This document shows positions 35,592 through 46,909 of a stretch of 64,000 bases of DNA, one piece after another. Where the stretch lies: assembly GCA_900169235.1 (NCBI GenBank), contig FWCC01000041.1:30888-94887 (forward strand). The letters are read 5' to 3'. The position numbers were made by a program, and so were the translations under genes. The stretch's first letter is position 1. Each line of letters begins with the position of its first letter. Source of the DNA: Zarea fungicola. Lineage: Eukaryota > Ascomycota > Sordariomycetes > Hypocreales > Cordycipitaceae. The notes below the pieces were generated by a model, which was not told the origin of the DNA, made no database searches, and saw only the letters and a list, made by a program, of their open reading frames with translations.

Positions 35592-35994
35592 GGCCAATTT
35601 GGTGCCTGGGTACGGCCAATTGACGATCTGGTAATCGGACTCGGTGGTTTGCGATGTTCGACGACTCGCCTTAGCTGCTGGTCTCTGGAAAGCACCTCGA
35701 ATTGCTCAAGCACTGCACAAATCTCCGAGACTCTACCGATATTAGGAATATACCTGTCATTACTAGAACTGGGTACGGAAGCAAGTGTACCGCACTAAGA
35801 GTGGGGCGAGATTAGAATCACGTGACACTGGATGGGCTTAGTCCAAACTAGGCGTCAGGCGCTAGTAACTTTCTTGCCAGTGAGAACCTAAAGCATTGGA
35901 CCATTCAAACTCTCCTGTTCATTAGTAACCATACGCAAAAACGCGTTTATTTCATTAGTATTCCCTCCCCCCCCTCACAACCTCACAGCTAGCC
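35592..35994. promoter_or_regulatory. shared divergent promoter, complex I 30-kDa / NOT4
   Basis: The 403 bases between the two ATGs must hold both promoters. A pyrimidine-rich run (CCCTCCCCCCCCTC, about 35963-35976) directly precedes the NOT4 start, and ACGCGT occurs at 35941-35946. No TATA box is evident. Co-regulation is possible but untested. Confidence 0.5.
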
Positions 35995-38900
35995 ATGGCG
36001 CCGCAAGATTCATTCATAGATGAGGAGGAAGATGTCTGGTAAGTTTTGAACCCGCGCGCTACCACGGAGCTGCGCCAAAACTCTCAGGAATCTCGGCGAG
36101 TCGCACCTCCCGCCACCTTGCTAACGGCGCGGTGCAGCCCTCTTTGCATTGAAGAGTTCGACTTATCGGACAGGAACTTTCGGCCATGTCCCTGTGGATA
36201 TCAGGTATGTTTTCCAGCAGTTCAAAATATCATGTTGCGAGGAAGGAACTAACAGCGTTACTACAGGTCTGTCAGTTCTGCTTCAACAATATCAAGAACA
36301 ACATGAACGGCCTGTGTCCTGCATGTCGTCGCCCATATGACGAGAAGACAATAGAGTGGAAAGTTGTTACGTCGGAAGAGTACGGTGCAGCGTTTTCCCT
36401 ATGCCTTGACTAAATGACTAACGTAGTTCGTACACAGAGTTGCTCAGTTCCGCGCCAACATACAAAAGAACCAAAAGAAGCGTGTGCAAGAACAACGACA
36501 AAAAGAGGTTCAGAAGCGCGAAGCCGAGAAAGAGAATCGCAAAAACCTTGTCGGTGTTCGAGTCGTACAAAAGAACCTGGTTTACATCACCGGGTTAGCT
36601 CCGACGGTGCGCGAGGACGAGCTTCTGAAGACGTTACGAAAGCCCGAGTTTTTCGGTCAATACGGAAATATCCAAAAGATATCGATTAGCAATCGGAAAA
36701 GCCCGGATGGTCAACATCATTCGTTGGGCATTTATGTAACCTTTGAAACTCCTGACGAGGCCATGCGGTGCATACAGGCAGTTCATGGTTCACATAACGG
36801 CGACCGAGTTCTTAAAGCGCAGCACGGTACCACAAAGTACTGCTCTGCCTGGTTGAAGAATGAAAAGTGCAACAATCCAGGATGTATGTTTCTTCATGAG
36901 CAAGGCGATGAGGAAGACAGTTATACACGGCAAGACTTGTCGTCTATGAACAGCATCCACACACAACGGCCACTGCAAGGTGGCGGTGGTCCTTCCCGCT
37001 CTGTATCACGGCAAGTACCTCAGCCAACACCGCCACCTCCAGTGGCAGCTCCAGTTCCTGTTACTGCTCCGGCGCCCGTCTCTCAACCCATGGCACGGTC
37101 ACTGAGCAAAGAGGATTCTGAGGCTGGGGATTCTTCTGCACTGCCATCATCCGCAAACTGGGCCAGGCTGCCCGTGCGCAGTCGTAGGGGATCCTATGCC
37201 ACGAGTGGCGCCACGTCTAGCCCTGCCGTTTCGATGTCGCTACCTGTTACAGCAGAGAAGGCGGAGACGGTGGAAGTCCCAGAAGCATCCACCTCCAAAA
37301 CATCATCTGCAAAACTCAAGCCTGCAGGTCCTTCCCAAAGCATCCGCACAACCACCCCAACCTCGCAACCAGCTTTACCACCTAGCGCAATGAAGGAACT
37401 TCTTGATATACTCGGGAGATGTACACTTCCTACCTTCACGACACAGCCGGCGGGCGAATGCGGCCCTCCCATGTTTGACATCCGTGGAGGTGAGAAACGC
37501 AGGGCAATGCGTGAGGCCAAGGCCTCGCATGCCGAACACGATGAGCAACTCGAGGCTGCAGATGTATCGGATGAAGACATTGAGACTGGTGGAAGCCTAG
37601 CTCTCGGTGGTGAACCCGAAGGAATAGACCGGCTCGGCGACGGTCACGCATACGACCAGCGACATGGCATCAATCCGATCCAAAGAAGCTCCACGGACGG
37701 TGTATTCAGCCCGTCCTTAGGCAGCTCTGGCTTTGGACAAGGAACTTCGACTCCCACTCCGAGATCCATGACTCCTCAACAGATGAATCTGCGCCCCCAA
37801 GGTGGCTACACTGATCAGTACCCCCCAGGTATTGGTGGCCCAAATGCCTCATTCCAAGGTCAAGGCCACAACCGCCAATCATCTCGATTCAACTTTGCCA
37901 ACGACAATGCCGCTTCAGCTACCAATGTTAAGCTAGCTGCAAACCCCCGTATCATGGCCCAGCAGTCGTCTATGATGCCGAGCTCATTTCAGTCTCAGGG
38001 CAGCCAGTTTTATGCGGGATCGATGCCTGGTCCTCCGCCCGGTCTGAAGTCTACCGGCACCCCACCAAGCATGTTTGCACAAGGCTTTGGTTCATCCGGT
38101 TACAGCATCCCCAAGGATAACTCAAACGATATTCTCCAAAGCCTTATTGGAAGAAACCGTGGGAATAATATACAATCCCACGAAACAGCAAAGCGTGAGT
38201 CTATTTTATCTTCTTTGTCTAGCCAGTACCCATCCACCACCTCTACCCCAGCTCCTGCTTCCGGTCTCCTTGCATCGCTCTATGGCAATCATCCTGGAGC
38301 TTTCCAAGACTTCGCCTCGAAGCAGAAGAAGAAGGGGAAGAAGCATAGACATGCTAACACTTCCTCCTCGGGGGGGAGTGGCTTAGTAGATCTTGCGGAC
38401 CCGAGCATTCTCCAAGCCAGGATGCAGCACCAATCGCAGAGCAATGCCGGAGCCGGACAGGGTCTGTTCAACGGTCAGAATCAAGGTGGGTACAACAATC
38501 CAAACATGGTGTACAACTCCGGATATGGCCGCTGGTAGTCGATGATGTGATTTATGGCAACGACTGTTTTATTTGCTCTTTTTCATTTGATTTCTTGCTG
38601 CATTTTGCGTATTTTCTTTTTATAGAAAGCCGTGGAGGCGTTTTTGTACTTTTCTTTTTATGGGGGCTTGCTCGACTGCTGTTACCCATGGGCCAGGGCA
38701 AAGGCATTTCATCAAGCGGCGTTTGCAAGCTCATGGTGGTTACTCAGGGCGAGAACCAACGATATTCACAGCCTGGCATGGCATTTGTTTCTTCCTTGCG
38801 TGACTTCGCGATATCTGGGAGACAACAAGTCACAGGAGCTTTGAGTTTTTATATATATGTTGCGCTGGAAGGCCCAGGTAGGGCATCGGCAAGAATGGTT

Positions 38901-41310
38901 ATTTGGTATTGGGGTCACGTCAGGCAAGCCATCATCGCCTTCCACAGTTCCCCCATGTACGTTAACAGCTCGCCTGACCCCGGAAGAGGCGTCAATGGGC
39001 GAAATATAGCACCAATACCCCTTTTATTGTTACCCTTTGAATTCTCCTCGTCTACTGTGGAAAGCGATGATGGGAGCCGTAGCGAGATCCCAAGCCTTGT
39101 AACTAAACTTATTTTTCGTAGCGTTTTTGCATTTGTTCGGTCATGCATCCAAGATTTGGTTTCTTTCACGGACTAACCTTGCTGTGTTAGATGATGATTT
39201 TCCTTCGCTGGCAGACGCGACGAGCTCGGTTGATGCTCTTGTGGCAGACGAAACGGACAACTTGATTCCACATTTACAAGAACTCAACACGGTGATTCAC
39301 AGTCATGGCCATCCTGACATCAGTCAAAGCTATGCGCCTGCGTGTGATGGGATCACTGGCCATGGCCATCCATCTCCCGAGTTAACTGTGAGACGACCGC
39401 CTCCGGGATTTGAGATAAGGACTCCAGTAGCTGCCGCGGCGGCCGCAGTGCCTCTTCCTCGCAAGCCGGAAACTCCCCAACGACAACCAACACTTGCTGA
39501 GGAAGAATTTCCAGCGCTTGATGCTCCCAGGCTAACCAAAGGACCAGCGGGTGTTCCTTCGACTCCGAAAATGAACATTCCCATCACCGCCTTGCAGGGA
39601 AAGCAAGCTGCCAGTAAGAGGTTGGACACGAGTGACAGCTTGGCTGAAAGTCGTCGTGGCTCACTGGATCGAGAAACTGAGTTGGAAGAGAAAGAAAAAA
39701 ACCAAGCCAAGCACGTCGTTGTCACTCCACGAAATATGCCGAGAACCCTTAGAGTGATGACTCCTGGCAGGGTTGAGACTCCAACTGTCTTGTCACCTAT
39801 CGCAGCAAGAATTATGTCGTTGGTGCAACGGCCCGAGACACCAGCAAGCGAAACTGTTAGCGACAGTGCATCCATTGTCTCTGCCTCTGTTTCGGCATCT
39901 CGTGCTGGCTCTCCTCCCCCTAGCATCAGTAGAGTCGGAAGTGCTGCAGTTCGAACGACTACAAAAAGCCAGCAGCGCAAGCAGCGTAAAGATGCCATGA
40001 AGCAAGAGACAAGTGTTATTGCGGAAGCGTCTACGCTCGAGGAAGCCGATCATGCACCTGTAATTGGCCGCAAAAAGAAGCAAAAGAAGGAGAAACCTGT
40101 CAAGGAAAAGCCAGCAAATGCTGCTAACGTAACGGAGGTACCAAACGTAGGGGGATCTAAGCAAGAGGAAGTCGTCGAATCACTTGCAAAGGAATCCAAG
40201 GCAGAAGCGGCTCTTGGGGAAAAATCTGTCGAGAATCAGAAAGTCGCTAAGGGCAAGTCTGGAAAGTTCCAAGAACAGAAAGTGCTTACAGCGGCTCCGA
40301 CGTCACCTCCAGCGCCAGCAGTGCAAGAGTCGACTCCAGAGGACGACGAACCAGTCGTGCCTCCTCAGGGCCCTTCCTCTGTCTTTGAGGACATTCGCCA
40401 GAGTCTTTGGAACGCTGCTGTTGAGAAGCTCAGTCTTCTCAGACCAGTTGCCCCCTCATTACCACTCGGAATTGGGCAGCCAGTTATCGCCAATACCAAA
40501 CCCGGTGCCTGCAAAGAAAGCGGCTGCAAATGCGGTGAGATCCAACCTGAGGATATTTCGACACTAGAAGCTGGCAGGCCGGTCCGCAAGCAATGCCTCG
40601 TGGATGGTAACCGAACGCTCATTACGCCCAATGGAGACTGTGTTCGCAGACTGTCAAATAAGGAGGAGGATGCGTTCCTGCAGCTCCAGGCCTCGATTGC
40701 ATCAACAGCGGAGAGCGCTGGTGCATTTACAGCACCTCGCCATCAGGCCAGCTCGGGTGCTTTTTCCATAATCAAAGGTCGTGCTGTGCCCAATGGACGT
40801 CCGAATATATTCCCATCATCCTCCAAGCCAGAAGCGCAGGATCCTTTTGGCAAGCTACAACGTGATGAGGCTCTGAGTTACATCAACCAGTACGTCCTTC
40901 CGCGCCTCAACCTTGGCGCCAGCAACAAGGCTAATGCCGGCTCATGCACCTCTGGGGCAACTACTACATCGGGAAGCCTTGCTCCTCTACGCGATGCAGC
41001 TGCAGCGAGTCTCAACTCTCTGGCGCCCTACTTTTACGGGCCCGAAGCAGCAGCGGGTGTCGGCATCTACAGTGCAGTGGACAGCAGCAGCAGCCGTCCC
41101 GTACACGACTTTGGCGCACCCCCAGGCCTCACGCTTGGCGGCAACGTGGACATGGTTAAGGGCACGCGTGGCATGGGTTCTATGGCTTTGATGAGCGTAG
41201 AAGAAGCTGAGGTCGCACTTCTGGCCACGAGGAGGGATACGGAGAAGTTAGAGAAGGGACTTAATGCTGTGATTAAGCGAAACAGACGGCTACTTGTCGG
41301 CAGCGATTAG
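35995..41310 (+). CDS. NOT4: CCR4-NOT complex E3 ubiquitin ligase Not4
   Basis: Predicted long form, five exons: 35995-36038, 36138-36204, 36267-36379, 36438-38485, 39191-41310, giving 1463 aa. Not4 is the RING ligase of CCR4-NOT, acting in mRNA decay and co-translational quality control. Residues 15-60 form a C4C4 RING (CPLCIEEF ... CPCGYQVCQFC ... CPACRRP); an RRM follows (LVYITGLAP), then a CCCH finger (CSAWLKNEKCNNPGCMFLH). The rest is disordered, with DDDFPSL and EEEFPAL repeats and a C-terminal coiled coil (ATRRDTEKLEKGLNAVIKRN). If the last intron (38486-39190) is not removed the frame ends at 38538, giving a 774-aa short form ending in GYGRW. The long form is favoured because the 39191 exon has no usable ATG near its start, its acceptor has a clear CTAAC branch site, and a phase-matching donor CAAG|GTGGGT exists. 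The alternative is two separate genes. Confidence 0.8.
38486..39190 (+). other. 705-nt candidate intron in NOT4, alternative stop inside
   Basis: Donor CAAG|GTGGGTAC at 38485/38486; acceptor GACTAACCTTGCTGTGTTAG ending at 39190, with a consensus branch site and a short distance to AG. Both ends are phase 1 (G plus AT gives GAT). Retention keeps the frame open for 17 more codons to TAG at 38536-38538. The intron is more than ten times the length of most others in the window and T-rich in its first 100 bases. Confidence 0.6.
39191..41310 (+). CDS. Not4 C-terminal exon (or separate protein if unspliced)
   Basis: An open frame of about 706 codons downstream of the short Not4 stop. It begins right after a spliced acceptor with DDDFPSLADATSSV; the first in-frame ATG is near 39570, which would discard both conserved DDFPSL and EEFPAL motifs, so it is unlikely to be a stand-alone gene. 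The sequence is Ser/Pro/Ala/Lys-rich with a basic KKKQKKEK cluster, a small cysteine cluster (ACKESGCKCGE), PPGF/PPGL motifs and a final leucine-heptad coil. I take it as the C-terminal exon of NOT4; it is listed separately so that a reader who keeps two genes can find it. Confidence 0.7.
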
Positions 41311-41844
41311 CAGAAGGGTGCTGCCCACAATGGTAGTTTCTGTGCGCGAGAGAGAGAGAGGTTGTCGCTCGGTAGCTAACTCTGGGACAGAGTGGCGCAT
41401 GGGAGGTGATGGGGTTTCACTGAGAAGGCGGTGATCCCGGCTCGCAGTTGTAATGGCTCTTTCTTTCTGACTTCTGAGGATGGTTCAGTGCATGGCATGT
41501 TATTGGATTGGGCATTTGAAGCTTTTGTTGAGATGATACCCAGAGTAGCTATGTAGTTCTACCCAGCATGTGTTTCATGGCAGCAGACGGGAGAGTCGGT
41601 CCAAATTAGCGACCAAAATCCAGCGCTTTGTTTTTTTTCTATTCTTTTCTCTTTGTGGTGCGCAAAAGCAAAGGGCTTAGTACAGTCGCGGTCGGCCCAG
41701 TATTCCGCTGCTGACTTCTGCATCTGTAACATGTGTAGAATTGCCAGAACTGGAAAATCTGTACCATCATAAAACAGCCTTACGTAGCGAAAAGCACATG
41801 GCATTACATTGGATCATAAGTCTATATAGTTATACATGGTAATT
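41311..41844. other. convergent 3' spacer
   Basis: 3' flanks of NOT4 and of the potassium channel gene. It contains a short GA repeat (GAGAGAGAGAGAG near 41348). No gene seen. Confidence 0.6.
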
Positions 41845-44238
41845 TCATCTAGTGCGGGATATCTGCGATAGCAGGTGTTTCTCTGTCTCCGGAGAGAGGC
41901 ATGCTTTTCCTATTACGTCCGCTGCCGCCTCGGCCTCGTCCTCGTCGGCGTCTTCCTCAAGTACCCTTTGTAGGCGAAACGTCAGGCGATCCAGCACCCA
42001 TTCGCTCTCTTCTTGGTCGGCTGTTAAGGGGCTCCTGTTGCCAACCCAAGACCACTGGAACGGTTTGGCCTTGGCATCGACGTGCATCCTGTTCTGCTCA
42101 GCGGCCACTCCGCGTGTGCGCTTCTCATCTGGCCTGGCCTTGCGGTGCGCGCCGGCGTCGCGCTCATCCTGGCCAAGCAGCCAGAGGAACCATGCCCACT
42201 CCTCAAAAGAGTACCGGCGAGGTTTGGGCTCGCGCAGATGTTGTGTGACGGACTGTATCTCGGCGACAAGGAGCAGCTGGAACTCTTTGCCCGTGGGGAG
42301 TGTGTTAAGCTCGTGGTGCTCGTGGCTGGTGATTTGGGCTGAGACGGCGGCAGCGTGTCGGATCTTGGAGGCGACGTGGCGCAAGTGTGTGTGGTGGACT
42401 GCTCTTTTGTGGCGCTTGTGCAACGTCCTCTCGTCAGGTTTTGGGTCTTCGCTTTGTTGTGCTTTGGTAAATTTATATAGATGCTTGGGGCTGCGCCAGC
42501 GAGAGAGGCCATTTTCAATACGCTGGGCGGTCTCATGGGTACGGAACTGCTTCAAATGCTGCCGCTCCATTTCTGTGATGATCTTGTCGCGTGGCAGGAT
42601 GGTAACAGCGCCAACCTTGATGACCAGGTTTTTCACATATTTGACCACGGTATCCTCGGCGTGTGATATAAGGACAGTCATTGTAGGTAGGGCGAGGAGT
42701 GACCAGAAGACAAAAAAGGATTTGCCCATGTTGGATTGTGGTACTCGATCGCCATATCCGATAGTGGTGAGGGAGACGAAGCAGAGATAAAAGGAGTCAA
42801 AATAGGACCAAGGCGCCTGGTAACGCCTTTCCGACTCCCAGAATACCAAGGCCCCGATAAGCCACAAGAGGATCAGGGTTCCGAAGGAAACGGCCAAGTC
42901 CATCCACTGTCTTCGTTTTAACGCCCTGTCCTGGATGCTGCGCATGAGCTCAAACTCGACCTTGCGGCGCTCAAACTCGTTCGTGACGTGGGGACTTAAA
43001 TTTAAGGTCTCGTCGGTCATCGGCTTTAGGATCCTATCGTTGCCAGTCTTGGTGAGCGTGCGCACAAGCTTTCTTCTTGTCTTTTCTTCCATACGAATGC
43101 CGACGCGGCGCCGCGCACGGTCCAGGATCATGCTTCGGATGGAGCTAATTACCAAACCAAGGCTTATAACGCCAATTAATGCAAACGGCAAAACGAGTGC
43201 TCTTGTCAGAGGCTCTGTCAGGGCAAAATCACCAAATCCAACTGTGAAGAGGGTGACGTCGGCCCAATATACACCATCAAGATAACTCCAGTTCTCGATG
43301 GTGCTGAAAACGAGAGCGCCAACAAGAAGGTATGTCAGAAACAGAATAGTCTGGAGCATAAGGGTGCGCTGACTATTGGTAAGTGCGAACCCTTTGCTAA
43401 AGTGTCCAGTGGAGGCACCCCAGAAAGTAGCAGCCATAAACGAGGCATCGACAAAGTAAAGAATGGCGGCCCAGATGCCATAGTAGAAAGCTTGCGACAA
43501 GACATATTCATCGGCAGGATGCTCCAGGTTTTCTTTGAGCGGCCCAACTGCTGTCGCACAGAGAGCAATTAAACAAAAGGAGGATATGTACCTTGGAGGT
43601 GTGTGAGTGTTTGTGTGTTATTTTGCGGTGTTGGTTAGTAACGTACCAGCCAATGATTGTGATCGGTTGTGCAATGGGAAAGGTCACACGTCTGGCCATG
43701 TTGAGAAGTAAAAAAATGTTGGAGAAAACAGCCATGGCCAGTTGAACGGCGTTGATGGCTGTGAGCCTGGGAAGCATCGCATTAGGGTTGCATTCTTTGT
43801 CCAGCAGGGCTGCAAGCTGGCAACATACCAAGGGGGGTCGGGTATTGGAGTTGCATCGTCAATGTTAGTCCCAGGTGGATAATGTTGGCGCCACGGGATG
43901 ACCAGAGCACAAATACTGAACGCCGAAGCTACCGGGCCAAGAGTGCCAGCAATCATGGGAAAAGCAGCCGCAACCATCCACCATCGTCTAAATACGCTGT
44001 TAGCCAAAGCACCATTTGTTCCGCCTCGAAATAGCAGCAAGATATGGCAAACGCACGTATGCTCTAGATTTTCTGCTTCATTGGCATCCTGCACCTGAGC
44101 TCTGGGCTTATCTTCTGGTAAAGGGGCGGTGCTGCTGTCATTGTCGTTGTCCTGAGTCTTTTTGTGCTTACTGGAGCGGGAAGGGCTGCTGAGTGGCGAC
44201 GAATCTGGTGCCGATCTGCTACTTGAGGCAGCTGCCAT
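41845..44238 (-). CDS. TOK1: TOK1-type outward-rectifying potassium channel
   Basis: Three exons (44238-43829, 43766-43647, 43591-41845) give 758 aa. TOK channels are fungal plasma-membrane K+ channels with eight transmembrane segments and two pore loops in one chain, releasing K+ on depolarisation. The two selectivity filters are visible: TVGFGD in the first pore and TIGYGD in the second. Four hydrophobic segments precede the first pore (including RRWWMVAAAFPMIAG and ILFLTYLLVGALVFSTIE), two flank each pore, and a long soluble C-terminal tail, charged and Lys/Glu-rich, follows. The disordered, Ser-rich N terminus precedes the first segment. Introns are 62 and 55 nt, and both joins restore a Trp codon. 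The start is the first ATG of the N-terminal frame; an upstream frame without ATG is ignored. Confidence 0.93.
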
Positions 44239-45266
44239 ACTGGGCAATGATGGCGACAGAAATGGTCTCAAGATGCGTCCATCGCTGCCACGTGGAAAGG
44301 AAGAGGAAGAAGAAAAAGTAGATGTTTGGATTTTTTTTCCAATGGCACGAAGGGCAGTAAGAAGGCTGATGGGGGAGCAGCGAGTTTTCAATGACCGGAA
44401 ACGCGGGATGGGGTGGGCAGTTGGGTTAACTTAGTAGGTAGGCAGGCATGCATGGCATGGCGAATGGGTTCACGTGTGTGGCCTGGGCTTTGGCAAGATG
44501 GTTAGCTTCGAGCCGCACCAAGAAAGCTGGCTGCTTTTTGGCTGAGACTGTGTTTTTCTCTGCCAGTTAATACTCATTGTCTGTATTTAATTGCGCAGAC
44601 TTTATTATGTCACTATTACAGTATATGGGGCCTCCATCTTAGTTTCTCTGCTGCTTACTCTTTACATAGGTTAGTAGGCAGTTATGTAGTACTACTTTTA
44701 TCGGCTACACTTCATGCCTGCCGCTGTGAGCTCAAGTGATATGCCTCGACCACACAGATATCGACGTCACTTGGCATCAAGGAAATTGTCGATCCATGTT
44801 CCAATGGGCGCAACCAGGACATGAATTCAGCCACCTCAAAATACTGGGCATCATCGAGTACTGGTACGACGTCCCCTCTTGTGCAGATCACTCTGTCAAA
44901 TGGGTTGGCGCAGGAATACCGCTACAGTGCATCTTGTTTTGCAATCAGAGGGTCTGTGGGCCTGTCTGCCGGTCTTCCAGGGGACCTTCCAGTGGACCTC
45001 CCAGGCGTTGTCCCATCCGTTTAGCGCCACGCAAATTAGTCTCAGCGCCACAGATGCACTAACTGAGTAAAACAACTCGCTGCTCAGCCGCTTCGGGCTT
45101 CGCGAGGCTCTCAGCCAGCAAGCCACAGCTCCACTCCAAGGGTCTGGCAATCCCCATGTTTTGGACATTATCAGTGGTCAATCGGTACGTACTGCTCCAT
45201 AATGTAACTGAAGTAAATATCGCGTCCTTGCTGTTCCGGTGGTCTCTTTTAACCGCATATGCCACC
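44239..45266. other. divergent intergenic region
   Basis: About 1 kb between the TOK1 start (-) and the gene at 45267 (+). No coding region supported. A CACGTG box (bHLH-type site) lies near 44471. The region 44940-45010 is C/G-rich with repeated CCAG strings. Confidence 0.5.
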
Positions 45267-46539
45267 ATGCACAGGTGGCTGCGCTGGCACCCTCGCCGTC
45301 GCGGATTCAATAGTTCTCTACGGCGCGTCTTTAGCACCAGCCATGGCGTTGATAGTGTAGATGTTCGATGCGGCGCCTCCGGTCATGTCACCATAGAGTA
45401 CGCCTTTGCCAATCAGTCTCCCTCACTCACCAGACACTGATATTCGTATCTGCAGCTTGCATAATTTCAGCCATCTGAAGCATGATGAGCCCATCTTGAT
45501 TCATCTGCCTCCCCTTCCGGCTAACACCGGCACCCAGTCGCAACTACCACGATTTCTGCAAGGACTCCCAGTAGCCAGCATTCAGTTTCGATGGGAGGGA
45601 CTCTCGCGGCCGACATACCCGGCCCAGCTGGATACCAGTAAAGACAGCACACAGCCTCGCACAGAGTGGCCAACACCTGTCCATGATACTGCCTTTGCCT
45701 TTTCATGGCTCCGCGACAATTTTACGCCGGAAAAGCAGGGTCGCCGTAGCGTCTACGTGTACGGCTCCTTTGTCGGTGCCAGTCTCGCGACCTCGCTGGC
45801 GCTGACTGAAGCACATCCTCACTCGCGGTTTGCCGTCCGGGGCTTCATGGCTTACAATGGCATATACAACTGGACCATGTTTCTCCCCGACCACCGCATC
45901 AATCGCCCAACCACGCGTGCTGGGAGGAATGTCATGCCGCCCCAACCAAAGGCGAGCTCGCACCTGCACTTCTTGCAGGAGCAGATGCCGGGCCTGTTCG
46001 GCCATCCTACGCATCTATTTGATGCCTTTGGCAGTCCCGCCCTCTTCTTTCACTCACCAGGCCTTAATGTCCCTCAATCCTTTACCATGTCCGTCGCGGA
46101 GGCAGTCGCGATAGATGCTATGCTGGGCAAGGAGACTGAACCTGCATATGTCGTCAAGACGCCCCGCAAGTCGCACTTCGTATTTCCGCCGCGACAGTCG
46201 ACGCTAAAAATCCCCGAGGCACTTTTGCTGCATGATTCCAGTCCTATAGCTTTGACTGCATCAGGAAAGCCGTCACGGCGCAAGTCCAAGGCCAGCGGCA
46301 ACAGTTTCGAGATGCAGGCTGCTGAGCTGGTGGAACTGATGCGCCGCAGTATTGAAGTGGTGGAGCTGAAGGATCGGTGCAAATGGGATGATGATATACT
46401 GGACTTGGCCGACGAGTCGCGTAGACGTGTGCAGCTAATGGATGTCGGAGAAGGTTCCTCGGATTATGAGATGAGTGCTGCTGGCGAGGCGGCTGCCTTG
46501 CGGTGGTTGATGGAACGAGAACTGGCGGGCGATAGATAG
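45267..46539 (+). CDS. unrecognised protein, possible alpha/beta-hydrolase-like, mitochondrial presequence
   Basis: Two exons (45267-45397 and 45456-46539, intron 58 nt) give 404 aa. The N terminus MHRWLRWHPRRRGFNSSLRR is rich in Arg and free of acidic residues, like a mitochondrial presequence. The segment SVYVYGSFVGASLATSLAL resembles a hydrolase nucleophile elbow but is not a textbook GxSxG, and LLIHLPPLP-type and IQFRWEG segments upstream would fit core strands. The C-terminal 150 residues are charged and helical. I cannot assign a function. Two acceptors 15 nt apart (CTGCAG and TTTCAG) both keep the frame; I used the first. An upstream in-frame ATG at 45156 exists, but the start at 45267 gives the better targeting sequence. 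Confidence 0.72.
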
Positions 46540-46824
46540 ATAGCTTACGGTATGTGGTTTTGTATAATTCATGTGTAATAAGATAAACATAGTCACTGTA
46601 GATAGTACTGCATGCTGGCAACCGCAACAATCCTGAAGTTCAAGCCTACTTCTATTCTCCTCTATACTCTCTCCTCTGTATTAATTTAGGTGCTTCTTTC
46701 CGGCAGCATTGGGCAGGAATACGAAAAACAATAACTTGAAGAAGAATTGTATGTATAGTGTTCGAGAGATAATTCCAGGAAAGAGGTCGGACAGGAATCA
46801 AAAGCCCTGACAGATAAAAAAGAA
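46540..46824. other. intergenic, 3' flank
   Basis: Short AT-rich stretch between the gene ending at 46539 and the tRNA. Its right part is downstream of the tRNA on the minus strand; an A-rich run on the plus strand (GATAAAAAAG, about 46813-46822) gives the poly-T Pol III terminator on the minus strand. Confidence 0.55.
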
Positions 46825-46909
46825 GGGCCTGACCGGGGATTGAACCCGGGACCTCTTGCAAACGATTGATAAACCCAAAGCAAGAATCATACCGCTAGAC
46901 CATCAGGCC
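46825..46909 (-). tRNA. tRNA-Pro (UGG) with intron
   Basis: On the minus strand the acceptor stem GGCCTGA pairs with TCAGGCC; the A box (TGGTCTAGCGG) and B box (GGTTCAATCCC) are clear. The anticodon stem CTTGC/GCAAG encloses a loop reading TTTGGG, anticodon TGG, followed by a 13-nt intron (TTTATCAATCGTT) at the canonical position one base 3' of the anticodon. Without the intron the tRNA is 72 nt, standard for tRNA-Pro. A run of T follows on the minus strand and would serve as the Pol III terminator. Confidence 0.93.

Noticed and set aside
39330..39998. 222-codon ORF antisense to the NOT4 C-terminal exon
   Set aside because: Shadow frame of a Ser/Pro-rich coding exon, no independent support.
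41852..42790. 312-codon ORF antisense to TOK1
   Set aside because: Opposite the channel's C-terminal tail; Arg/Ser/Cys-rich with no domain.
44736..45062. 108-codon ORF upstream of the 45-kb gene
   Set aside because: Overlaps other ORFs of similar length in both other frames, with no coding signature.
45398..45433. 36-nt intron (GTACGC...CACCAG) in the 45-kb gene
   Set aside because: Too short for a fungal intron and it breaks the frame; longer alternatives fit.
45406..46539. Starting the 45-kb gene within the long frame at 45406
   Set aside because: 45406 is not an ATG, and a spliced upstream exon gives an ATG and a presequence-like N terminus with matching phase.
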